A stretch of DNA of 64,000 bases from Alistipes sp. Its GTDB lineage: Bacteria > Bacteroidota > Bacteroidia > Bacteroidales > Rikenellaceae. The DNA is taken from contig JAFNXN010000009.1 in NCBI GenBank assembly GCA_017379015.1, forward strand, positions 33,244 to 97,243, read 5' to 3'. Below, in pieces: positions 38,253 to 45,814 of this stretch (position 1 is the stretch's first letter; the number at the start of each line of letters is the position of its first letter). Below the pieces are notes generated by a model that ran no database searches, was not told where the DNA came from, and was given only the letters and a program-made list of their open reading frames with translations. The position numbers and the translations under genes are program-made.

Positions 38253-38282
38253 CAAAGATAGCACATTTAATGAAAGCCACAA
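38253..38282 (-). promoter_or_regulatory. Outward promoter of the element driving the phosphatase gene
   Basis: On the minus strand: TTG (38280-38282), a 19-nt spacer and TATCTTTG (38253-38260), about 90 bp upstream of the rebuilt phosphatase start at 38163. It lies inside the element and points outwards. Confidence 0.65.
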
Positions 38283-38332
38283 TATGACAATGTTAAAAAG
38301 GCTTAGGATTTACACTGTTTTATATTAATGGG

Positions 38333-38375
38333 AAAGTAGTGAACTCTAATTGCAAAGTAGTGCCAAACTCTATTT
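38333..38375. repeat. Direct repeat of about 21 bp
   Basis: AAAGTAGTG followed by AACTCTA occurs at 38333-38348 and, with a short insertion, at 38354-38372. Possible binding site for an excision factor or replication protein of the element. Confidence 0.45.
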
Positions 38376-38498
38376 CAAAAACAGCGGTTTTGGATGGTTA
38401 TTGAATATTATCTATTTCAGTGTTTTGTAAAATACTGATTTAGACAACATTACTGTTTTTATGAATATTCATTTTTGTATATAAGTGAATGTTTCAAC

Positions 38499-38537
38499 AA
38501 AAAATCCGAATATCAATGTTGCTTGATACTCGGATTT
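38499..38537 (-). terminator. Terminator of the element's minus-strand cargo genes
   Basis: AAATCCGA / TCGGATTT-type stem extended by TATCAA/TTGATA, followed on the minus strand by TTTTTT. It is placed just after the last small cargo gene. Confidence 0.8.
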
Positions 38538-38580
38538 AATAGGTTGCCAAATACATTTACATTAGATGGTATAGGATGCT

Positions 38581-38799
38581 CTAAACAGTTTGTTCCACAT
38601 CATTACCACTAATTGTTAAGGCTTTATCATGTCTTTCAATTTTGCTGTTCATTTTCTCACTAACAATCGTATTGAATATAAATAGTATTGTCGATATTGT
38701 ACATACAACCCATGAACTCCAACATGTATCACAAAAGCTGCCAATAATAATACAGCCAATATTAAAAATAGCCAATACTATATTAATAAAAGTCTTCAT
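38581..38799 (-). CDS. Small membrane protein, unknown
   Basis: 72 residues with two hydrophobic helices (about 5-22, INIVLAIFNIGCIIIGSF, and 27-46, CWSSWVVCTISTILFIFNTI) and a charged C-terminal tail. No family recognised. It starts 3 bp after the stop of the 66-residue gene upstream and precedes a terminator, so it closes the minus-strand cargo unit led by the giant lipoprotein. It could be a membrane partner of that protein, but nothing in the sequence proves this. Confidence 0.6.
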   Translation of the reverse strand: MKTFINIVLAIFNIGCIIIGSFCDTCWSSWVVCTISTILFIFNTIVSEKMNSKIERHDKALTISGNDVEQTV

Positions 38800-38802
38800 A
38801 AA

Positions 38803-39003
38803 TTACTTTTTAAGCAATTTATATTCAATATCACCAGCTTCTTTACCTAAAAACACGTCTTTAACTTTATCTAGGCTAAGGAATATAAATTCCTCACAAG
38901 TTTCGTCATATACTAAACATGTGCCTTTACCATCAATGTTATAAGCAATAAATTCAAGCACTTCTTCACCGCTAATTTTCTTCATTTTAAGCCCCATAGA
39001 CAT
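38803..39003 (-). CDS. Small acidic protein, unknown
   Basis: 66 residues (or 60 if started at the internal ATG at 38985, MKKISGEEV). No signal peptide or membrane segment. The sequence alternates helix and strand (VLEFIAYNIDGKGTCLVYDE ... FIFLSLDKVKDVFLG). No family recognised. It lies 89 bp downstream of the giant lipoprotein and 3 bp upstream of a small membrane protein gene. In DGR loci a small accessory protein (Avd) often sits near the target, but this one is too short and shows no four-helix pattern, so that link is not supported. Confidence 0.55.
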   Translation of the reverse strand: MSMGLKMKKISGEEVLEFIAYNIDGKGTCLVYDETCEEFIFLSLDKVKDVFLGKEAGDIEYKLLKK

Positions 39004-39092
39004 AAATTTTTAAGTTAAAAAAAGGGTAATTGTACGGTTGGTGGCTTTTCGCCACCAACCATTGTTAAATTGATAAATAGCTAAATAGTTAA

Positions 39093-42000
39093 TTAAAAAG
39101 CGACAACAGAACGAACATTGTGTGTGGTATCCTTAAGGCTGGTGCCCCAATCTCCACTCGAGAAGTTTAGTATGTATGCGCCGATGTGGTAGTAGTTGAC
39201 GGAGGTGTAGTACTTGCCCTCAGTAGAAGACCAATACAAGCCTGTACCAATGGCTGTATAGCCATTTGCTGATAAAGTCGCATTTAGAATATCCTTGACA
39301 TCATAGATAGCTTGCAACTCATCTTTAGTTGGTAGATACCAATCTGTGGCGTAATTTGAGCACCAGTGTTTTGCTGCATCCCAATTACTGTTCGTTTCAT
39401 CAACAGATACCAGTTTGCAGTTTTTTCCTTCATTTGTTGATTCAAATACCACTCCACCATTGCAATATGGGATGTATTGTCCAATATAGTACGGGTATCC
39501 ATAAGACACTCCATCTGTATCTACAACTTGAATGGAGGCTGCGACATCATGATGCAAATAGTCATTGCATGTTGCTGTACACTCATCCCAAAGTATGATG
39601 GTCTTAAGATTAGCATTGCCCTTTAGGTTTACATTGGTTAGCATGTGATTATTCGACAGATTAATCTCTTCTATAGATATGCGTTCAGCATACAGTGTAT
39701 TTAAGTTTGTATTATTCTTAAGATACAATGATGATATTGCATTGTCTGAACAACTTAGATACTCCAAAACAGTATTCTGTCTAATGTTTAACTCTGCTAA
39801 GTTGTTGTTACTACACATTAGCTTTATCAAACTTAGATTCTTAGTAACTTCCAATGATGTGAGAGCACAATCACTAACATTCAGTTCAGTGAGGTTAAGC
39901 ATGTGTGATACATTAATACTCTCTAGCATAGAACATCCATTGGCAAAAAGTTTCTCAATTGTAGGAGGACAAAGAACAGATGTAAGTGCAGTATTCTCAT
40001 AGCAATTGAATACTACAAAATCATTGTCAGTAACATTGAGAGTATGTAGGGTCATGCTACTTGGAATATCCAAACGGTAGATGCCAGCATTAGATATTGA
40101 GAGTGTTAAGTTTGGTGTATAGTTATAACCTTCAATAGACAAATATTTGCCAGTTTCATCTGTGCGCACAGCATTGGTAGATGCATTCTCAATATAGAGG
40201 AACTCCAATGCTTCATCATTATTAAGGTTTATCTCCTCCATTGGATTGTCAAAGATTGTCAATGACTTTAGTTTGGTGAGAGATGGAAGGTAGATGTGTG
40301 AGATAGTATTATTTGAGCAGTTCAATGAGGTAAGGTTAGTACAAGCCTCCAAGCCTGTAAGGTCTGATACACCCTTGCCAGAGCAATTTATCATAGTGAT
40401 ATTGTCTGACTCGGCAATAGAGATTTCACCGTCACCATCATCATCGTAGTTGTTCACAAGGTATGCCTTAAGTGCTGTATCGGGGATAACAAGTCCACCG
40501 TTATTGAAGTAGATGTTGGTAGCATCATCCTTAGTGATGTCAATAGCGCCCTGCTGTGCAGAGTCCTTAACCCACAACTTAGCTAATGCTGCATTGTTAG
40601 AACAGTCAAGGGTGTTGAGCTGAGCATTTGCACTAACATTCAAGGATGCTATATTGTTGTATGAGCAGTTCAAGGTCTCAATAACAGCACACTTAGCAAC
40701 ATCAAGAGTAGCGATGTTGTTTTGTGAACAGTCAAGGCTCTTAAGCTTTGTGAATGTTGATACGTTAAGGCTATTGAGCTGGTTGTTTGCACAGTCAATA
40801 GTGGTAAATAGTGTACTACCCAAATGAATGCTTGGTAGCTGGTTGTCACGGCAATTAAGTGTTACAAGGGCAGCGTTCTTTGTAAGGTCAAGAGCGGTCA
40901 GGCTATTATCATTACACTCAAGAGCTGTAAGAGCTGTGTTCTTGGTCACATTGAGTGCAGCAAGGTTATTACCACCGCAATACAACTCCTCAAGGAGTAA
41001 CAAGTTGGTTAGGTTGAGTGTTGCAATGTCATTGCCTGTGCAGTTAAGCTCAACAAGTACCTTGTTCTTTGCAACATTGAGTGAGCCTAATGTGTTGTTT
41101 GCAACATTTAGTGTAGTAAGATTCTTAGCTGCACTAACATCAAGTGTGGTTAGCTTATTGTTTGAGGCATCAACAGCGGTAACAGATGCTGGAAGCATCA
41201 ATGAAGTCAGACGGTTGCTGCCAACATTAACCTCTGTGAGCTTTGTGTTGCTACTCAAGTCTAAAGATGTAATGCGGTTGAATGAGCAATCCAAAGTCTC
41301 AAGGTTAGAGAAATACTCGATACCAGCCAAGGACTTAACCTGAAGCAATGAGGCTGAGATGTCAATATTGGTAATGCTCTGTGCCTCCTCCAATGAAATC
41401 TCATTATCACCATTAGTATCAAACTCGGTAGTAAGGTATGCCTTGAAGTTTGCATCAGGGATATAGATAGTGTCTGTAGTCCAAGGTACTATATTCACAT
41501 AGTCAGATGTGAAGTCGTTGTAGCCATTAGATACCTCCAAGCGTACATTTGCAGAAATCTCACCACGGAAATAGCTTTCACTTAAATTAGAGCCTGATAC
41601 CACAATAGTAAGGAAGCCATTAGCAGCCTCAACACTCTCAATGCCGAGTGCCACAAAGTCACCTGCAGCTCTTGTCTGAGTATATACAGCCTTAACATTT
41701 AGTGCAGACTCCCATACTTCAGCAACCTCCTCTGCACAACTTGCAGGGCGGAACTCATATTTAAGTGTTGCCGTACCAGCAGTGATAACACCAGCAGAGT
41801 TAGTGTAGTACATTGTAGCATTACCATCATTGTACTCTGGAACGTATGAGATAGACTGGATGCGTGCAAGAATAGCTGCAATCTGCTCCTGTATATCAGC
41901 AATGTCAGACTGGATGTTATAGATAGCAACCTTAATGGTCTTTACCTCCTTCTCAAGGGCTGTTACACGTTCAGTAAGGGCTGCTATGGTATTGTTGATA

Positions 42001-43772
42001 GTGGCAACCTCATTGTCAATACGGCTGTTGATAGTAGCGACCTCAGTAGCTATCTTATCTCGGAGTTGTCCATCAAGGGTACTGATAGCTGTTGAAATGG
42101 CAGCCTTATATGCAGCGGTAATCTCAACCTTTGCATCTGCCAAGTCCTGCTGTAGTTGCAAGATGCTTGCAGTGTTCTGGGCAATGGCATTTGCATTGTT
42201 GTTGATAGCAGTAGCATTCTGTGCTATAAGGGTTGCATTGTTAGCAATGTTCTCAGCGTTGGTTGCAATGTCTGCTGCATTCTTAGCAATAGCACTATCA
42301 GTTGATGCTTTGAGTGCAGCAATGGCTGTTTTATTCTCAGCAATGGCAGCTGCATTATTCTCTATGCTCTGCTTGTTGGCATTAATCAAGGCTGTATTTG
42401 CAGAGATAAGTTGCTCCATAGCACTCTGCAATGCCGCAATCTTTGATGTATAATCATTGCGTACTGCCTCTATCTGCTCATTGATGTTGTCAATGTCTGC
42501 ATCAAGGTCAGTAAGGTGGCTCTCTATCTCTGAGATAGTAGCTGCCATCTCTTGCTTGTAGTTGTTGATTTGAGTGTTAAGATTCTCAATCTCTGTAGCA
42601 TTAGCCAGAATTGCAGATGTGTTGTCGGTAATGCTATCACTATTATCAGCAATAGCCTCAGCATTAGCCAAAATCTTTGAGCTATTCTCAGAGATAGCCT
42701 CGGCATTATCAGCAATATTACCCTCAGCAGTGGTCATATCATTACGCAATGCGTCAATGAGTATCTTGTTTGCAGAAATCTGACTGGTGAGGTTATTAGA
42801 TAGTGTATTGATAAGACCCTCAACGTAGCTCTTCTGTGATGCAAGGTCTCCCTCCAACTCACTCTTTAGGAGAGCTAACAAGGCATCTGTCTCGGCAATG
42901 GTATAGTATCCTGTAAGCTGCTCATTTACCCACTCTCTCATAGAACTCTCCAAATTGCTAATAGAGGCAGCAATAGCAGAGGTATATGCTGCTGTAATCT
43001 CACTCTTTGCAGTTGATATTGCAGCCATATAGTCTGATGCAATGCCAGATATAACCTCAGCTACTAGCTCATCTTTGATAGGCTCAATAGCAGTAGCTAT
43101 CTCTTCTGCAATACTCTCTGTGAGTCTCTCCTCAAGAGCCTCTATAGATGAATTAAGGGATTCAATGTTCTGCTTGATAGTAGCAATGTCTGAGGCAATA
43201 GAGTTGTACTGCTCAATGGTTGCAAATGTTGCAGTAGCCCAGTCCTCGGTGTTCTGAAGCTCTGTGTTCACATACTCCTCCAATGTAGTAATCTTTCCCT
43301 CCAACTCAGTATCCTTAGCCTGAAGAGTAGCAATAGTTGTGTTAATCTGGTTCAACTCAGCCTCCAAAGCAGTCTTTGTAGACTCAAGTTGAGCCAATAT
43401 GTCTGCTTTAGCGGTATTTAACTGAGCAACCAACTCTGCCTTAAGTGCATCGTCAGAAGCCTCTGCATCAGCAATAGCCTTGTTTAGTGCAGCCTCCAAC
43501 TCATCAATATCCTTATTGGTATTTGTTATCTGCTCCTGGAGGTTTGTTGCGGTAGTCTGCAATGATTTGATATACTCCTTGAGTTCTGCATCAGTCTCAC
43601 GGAGTTGAGGCAGTGTAGTGTTGATAGCCTCAATCTGCTGGTTGATTGTTGCAATCTGAGTCCCTTCAATTTGGTCAATGCGGTTCTCAAGACCATCAAT
43701 GCGGTCTTCAATCTTCTGGCACGATGGCAATAACATAGCCACCATTACCAATAGAGCTAATAGCTTTTTCAT
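39093..43772 (-). CDS. Giant surface lipoprotein: coiled coil, LRR blocks, DUF1566 tail (candidate DGR target)
   Basis: 1559 residues. Lipobox AMLLPSC (Cys18); a coiled-coil stalk over about 20-650 rich in Ala, Glu, Asn and Ile with repeating IADN/AIAEN units; a beta domain at about 660-775; then two units, each an EF-hand-like loop (DTNGDNEISLEE near 781, DDDGDGEISIAE near 1106) followed by leucine-rich repeats of the L-x-x-L-x-C-S-x-N-x-I form. Residues about 1450-1559 are a DUF1566 / C-type-lectin-like domain (DWYLPTKDELQAIYD, YWSSTEGK, VRSVVAF). The layout is that of a long-armed surface binding protein. Codons 1521-1531 all end in C, unlike the rest of the gene. Confidence 0.85.
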   Translation of the reverse strand: MKKLLALLVMVAMLLPSCQKIEDRIDGLENRIDQIEGTQIATINQQIEAINTTLPQLRETDAELKEYIKSLQTTATNLQEQITNTNKDIDELEAALNKAIADAEASDDALKAELVAQLNTAKADILAQLESTKTALEAELNQINTTIATLQAKDTELEGKITTLEEYVNTELQNTEDWATATFATIEQYNSIASDIATIKQNIESLNSSIEALEERLTESIAEEIATAIEPIKDELVAEVISGIASDYMAAISTAKSEITAAYTSAIAASISNLESSMREWVNEQLTGYYTIAETDALLALLKSELEGDLASQKSYVEGLINTLSNNLTSQISANKILIDALRNDMTTAEGNIADNAEAISENSSKILANAEAIADNSDSITDNTSAILANATEIENLNTQINNYKQEMAATISEIESHLTDLDADIDNINEQIEAVRNDYTSKIAALQSAMEQLISANTALINANKQSIENNAAAIAENKTAIAALKASTDSAIAKNAADIATNAENIANNATLIAQNATAINNNANAIAQNTASILQLQQDLADAKVEITAAYKAAISTAISTLDGQLRDKIATEVATINSRIDNEVATINNTIAALTERVTALEKEVKTIKVAIYNIQSDIADIQEQIAAILARIQSISYVPEYNDGNATMYYTNSAGVITAGTATLKYEFRPASCAEEVAEVWESALNVKAVYTQTRAAGDFVALGIESVEAANGFLTIVVSGSNLSESYFRGEISANVRLEVSNGYNDFTSDYVNIVPWTTDTIYIPDANFKAYLTTEFDTNGDNEISLEEAQSITNIDISASLLQVKSLAGIEYFSNLETLDCSFNRITSLDLSSNTKLTEVNVGSNRLTSLMLPASVTAVDASNNKLTTLDVSAAKNLTTLNVANNTLGSLNVAKNKVLVELNCTGNDIATLNLTNLLLLEELYCGGNNLAALNVTKNTALTALECNDNSLTALDLTKNAALVTLNCRDNQLPSIHLGSTLFTTIDCANNQLNSLNVSTFTKLKSLDCSQNNIATLDVAKCAVIETLNCSYNNIASLNVSANAQLNTLDCSNNAALAKLWVKDSAQQGAIDITKDDATNIYFNNGGLVIPDTALKAYLVNNYDDDGDGEISIAESDNITMINCSGKGVSDLTGLEACTNLTSLNCSNNTISHIYLPSLTKLKSLTIFDNPMEEINLNNDEALEFLYIENASTNAVRTDETGKYLSIEGYNYTPNLTLSISNAGIYRLDIPSSMTLHTLNVTDNDFVVFNCYENTALTSVLCPPTIEKLFANGCSMLESINVSHMLNLTELNVSDCALTSLEVTKNLSLIKLMCSNNNLAELNIRQNTVLEYLSCSDNAISSLYLKNNTNLNTLYAERISIEEINLSNNHMLTNVNLKGNANLKTIILWDECTATCNDYLHHDVAASIQVVDTDGVSYGYPYYIGQYIPYCNGGVVFESTNEGKNCKLVSVDETNSNWDAAKHWCSNYATDWYLPTKDELQAIYDVKDILNATLSANGYTAIGTGLYWSSTEGKYYTSVNYYHIGAYILNFSSGDWGTSLKDTTHNVRSVVAF
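39180..39212 (-). other. Run of eleven NNC codons: candidate DGR variable region
   Basis: On the minus strand the codons are TAC TAC ACC TCC GTC AAC, then TAC TAC CAC ATC GGC, encoding YYTSVNYYHIG inside the DUF1566 tail. In diversity-generating retroelements, AAC codons in the template become NNC in the variable region, which gives exactly this pattern. The flanking codons (TAT TGG TCT TCT ACT) follow the gene's own bias. The run lies about 85 bp before the stop, the normal place for a variable region. Confidence 0.6.
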
Positions 43773-43865
43773 AGTAATATAAATTTGAAGTTAAAATTGT
43801 TTCAAACTTTATTACCATACAACTCCTATACGGTGGGTTATATATAAAAAGAAAAGTGTGGAGTT

Positions 43866-44054
43866 GATTTCGTCTATCAAAATGGAGGTTGTGGAAAGAC
43901 CTGACAGTAATAAACGAATACAATGCCCCACACTTGGATAGTATGGGGTATATATGCACGAATAGTGCATAGCCGCATAGCTATACAAGAAATGAGTGCT
44001 GTTCGTCATCCTACTGTCTTGAAAACTTCCACATTTCCATTTTAGGACATCGAA
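43866..44054. repeat. Imperfect inverted repeat of about 50 bp upstream of the giant lipoprotein
   Basis: Left arm (43866-43918) and reverse complement of right arm (44001-44054) share, in order, TTTCG, AAAATGGA, TGTGGAA, GACAGTA and ACGAA at nearly equal spacing. The arms flank about 82 bp that contain small palindromes (CCCCA...TGGGG; TGCACGAATAGTGCA). This 394-bp gap (43773-44166) otherwise holds no gene. It lies between a tyrosine recombinase gene and the lipoprotein start. Confidence 0.5.
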
Positions 44055-44166
44055 AACACTTTCAATATGTCTGCTACTCTATTTGAATAGCACTACAAAA
44101 TTAAAAATATTTTCTTAAACGAACAACACTCAAGGGGGCATTGTTTAGGATATTTAGCTAAAACCA

Positions 44167-44754
44167 CTAAAAATCCAACATATCGTATGTCTCAAGTAAC
44201 TCATCCTGACGGATGCCAAGGTATATCTTAGTGATGCTGACTGATGAGTGATTGAACAACTCACTAAGTCGGACTAATGCAAGGTTAGCATTTTCACCCG
44301 CTGACTCAAACACCTTTCTGCCAAATGTCTTACGCATAGTGTGAGTTGAAAAGTTCTGAATTTTAAGGTTATAATCCCTCTTAATCTGCTTAAGGATAGT
44401 GTTTATACGTTGGATAGAATATACACAACCCTTTTGAGACAAGAAGCACTTTTCGGTATCTTCCTCAACCCTCAATTCACGGTAACAGTTCTTGATGTGT
44501 CGTTGGAAGTCTGAGTTAATCTTCACAACTCGTCTCTTACCTGTCTTCTTCTCCCTGACGATGAACTGGTCATCATAAAGAAGCATATCCCAGCTCAATG
44601 TTAGCAAGTCAGAGATTCTCAGTCCAAAGAAACTGCCACAACCCAGTAGCAAGCTCATTCGGTAGTTACCATCCCTATATAGTTTACGGATAAGGAGCAT
44701 CATGCTATCCCACTCCATATAGTCACTTGTGCGGTATGTCTTAGTCTCTTTCAT
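44167..44754 (-). CDS. Minimal tyrosine recombinase (catalytic domain only)
   Basis: 195 residues, about half the length of a normal integrase. It lacks the N-terminal arm and core-binding domains but keeps a full catalytic set: Arg46 (FFGLRISDLL), Lys in KKTGKRR, His138 and Arg141 (STHTMRKTFG), His169 (LFNHSS) and the nucleophile Tyr178 (ITKIYLGI). Such short enzymes resemble fimbrial or capsular invertases. It is encoded just upstream of the giant lipoprotein, with an inverted repeat in the gap, so it might control that gene by inversion. It could equally act in excision or dimer resolution of the element. Confidence 0.85.
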   Translation of the reverse strand: MKETKTYRTSDYMEWDSMMLLIRKLYRDGNYRMSLLLGCGSFFGLRISDLLTLSWDMLLYDDQFIVREKKTGKRRVVKINSDFQRHIKNCYRELRVEEDTEKCFLSQKGCVYSIQRINTILKQIKRDYNLKIQNFSTHTMRKTFGRKVFESAGENANLALVRLSELFNHSSVSITKIYLGIRQDELLETYDMLDF

Positions 44755-44793
44755 AGTTGAGGTTGTTTGTGGGAGGGTTTCCCCTCCCTGTAG

Positions 44794-45120
44794 TTAAAAG
44801 ACCTTTACAATGTTCTCCCAACGGAAGCTTCTCCAGGCAGACTTCTCAATGTCAAAGTAGGCTGTTGTGGCGTACATCTCTCTGCTGCATCCTCTGCCAT
44901 TGGTGTACTTTGCTGCAAGGGTAGGATTTGTTGTTCCCCATGCCTCTCTAATCTCACCGTTCTTCTTGGTGTAGAGAAAGTGTGCAACACCGTTGTGGAG
45001 CTTGTTTTTGAGCTCACATATCATCATTGCCTTTGCTCCTGCAATCAACTCACTATTTGTTCTTGATGCAATCACTACCATACGGGTAGCTGTCTGATTT
45101 GTAATTACCAATGTATTCAT
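44794..45120 (-). CDS. WYL_2 / Sm-like SH3 beta-barrel protein (DUF2693-like)
   Basis: 108 residues. The segment AHFLYTKKNGEIREAWGTTNP, then YFDIEKSAWRSFRWENIVKV, matches the small SH3-barrel family DUF2693 (called WYL_2), common in Bacteroidota phages and mobile elements and perhaps nucleic-acid or ligand binding. It lies between a 56-residue gene and the minimal recombinase, all on the minus strand. Function unproven. Confidence 0.7.
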   Translation of the reverse strand: MNTLVITNQTATRMVVIASRTNSELIAGAKAMMICELKNKLHNGVAHFLYTKKNGEIREAWGTTNPTLAAKYTNGRGCSREMYATTAYFDIEKSAWRSFRWENIVKVF

Positions 45121-45142
45121 ATCTGTAAGATTTTTTGTTACA

Positions 45143-45313
45143 CTAATAGTTTCTTCTGTATTTGCTCGGATTCCAATTCCAACCCATTAGGTGGTATAGG
45201 TTTTCCACTGCATCGTAATGACTACGGCACCACATCACCTTCTTACCCTCATTGTCCCAAATGCCCCAACCACTACCTGAGCAACCAATCGTATATTTCC
45301 TTGTCTGTACCAT
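45143..45313 (-). CDS. Small Trp/Tyr-rich protein, unknown
   Basis: 56 residues, read from the ATG at 45313: MVQTRKYTIGCSGSGWGIWD, then a Lys-rich turn, then HYDAVENLYHLMGWNWNPS and a basic tail ending RRNY. The density of Trp and Tyr, the intact frame, a promoter match directly upstream and close spacing to the next gene (22 bp) support a real gene. No family recognised. Confidence 0.65.
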   Translation of the reverse strand: MVQTRKYTIGCSGSGWGIWDNEGKKVMWCRSHYDAVENLYHLMGWNWNPSKYRRNY

Positions 45314-45345
45314 ATCTTAATACTTTATTACTTATTTTGTTAATG

Positions 45346-45377
45346 CAAAGATAGTGTTTTAATGTTAATTATCCAAA
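45346..45377 (-). promoter_or_regulatory. Promoter of the element's minus-strand genes
   Basis: On the minus strand: TTTG (45374-45377), a 20-nt spacer and TATCTTTG (45346-45353), about 33 bp before the 56-residue gene. It overlaps the control region of the divergent XRE regulator, so it is a likely target of that regulator. Confidence 0.65.
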
Positions 45378-45437
45378 TATTTTTAGTATTTTATTTTAAT
45401 TTTTATTAAAAATATTAGTATTTTAATATTTATTTGC

Positions 45438-45445
45438 TACTTTTG
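45438..45445 (+). promoter_or_regulatory. Probable -7 box of the XRE regulator
   Basis: TACTTTTG, 19 bp upstream of the regulator start at 45464, in an AT-rich divergent control region of about 150 bp. Confidence 0.55.
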
Positions 45446-45463
45446 CATTAAAATTATATCATT

Positions 45464-45757
45464 ATGGCTGTATTGAAGATTAAGCAAATAGCAAAAGAGA
45501 AGGGTATGACTATGGCTAAGTTAGCCGAAGAAATGGGTGTGCATCCCGTTAACTTGTCCTCATCCTTGAACGGCAATCCAACTTTATCTACTCTAACAAA
45601 GATAGCAGAAGTCTTGAATGTTGAGGTGATAGATTTGTTTGAGAGGGAGAATAAGACTTCTGTTAATGGTTTTGTGAAGGTGGATGACACAGTATATGAG
45701 GTATCATCTGTAGCTGATTTAGAGAACGTGTATAACATTGTAATGCTCAAAAAATAG
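45464..45757 (+). CDS. XRE-family HTH regulator
   Basis: 97 residues. An N-terminal Cro/C1-type HTH (residues about 4-60): LKIKQIAKEKGMTMAKLAEEMG, then a recognition helix VNLSSSLNGNPTLSTLTKIAEVLNV. The remaining 35 residues may dimerise. It is divergent from the minus-strand recombinase and cargo genes across a shared promoter region, the usual position for an element repressor or switch. Next on its own strand is the HTH/methyltransferase-like gene. Confidence 0.88.
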   Translation: MAVLKIKQIAKEKGMTMAKLAEEMGVHPVNLSSSLNGNPTLSTLTKIAEVLNVEVIDLFERENKTSVNGFVKVDDTVYEVSSVADLENVYNIVMLKK

Positions 45758-45814
45758 TGAAAAAACCATCATCTTTTGGTGATAAACAAGCAACTTCAAC
45801 CTTAAATAACTTCA

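Larger units (their letters stand above)
38164..38580. other. 417-bp AT-rich left end of the element, no gene
   Basis: This stretch holds two GTTTACATT repeats (38190-38210), an outward promoter (38253-38282), a 21-bp-spaced direct repeat (38333-38375), a 20-nt near-perfect hairpin CAGTGTTTT/AAAATACTG (38418-38437) and a terminator (38499-38537). No open reading frame of note on either strand. It looks like the recombination and regulatory end of the element. Confidence 0.6.

Noticed and set aside
38211-38500. Possible DGR template repeat in the element's left-end noncoding region
   Set aside because: I compared it by eye with the lipoprotein tail and found no A-biased copy; a computed search would be needed to be sure.
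38803-39003. Small gene next to the giant lipoprotein as a DGR accessory (Avd) protein
   Set aside because: 66 residues is too short and it does not look like a four-helix bundle.
40828-43257. Several plus-strand frames opposite the giant lipoprotein
   Set aside because: They are reverse-frame images of the repetitive coiled-coil and LRR coding sequence (rich in Ser, Leu and Ala) with no starts or motifs of their own.
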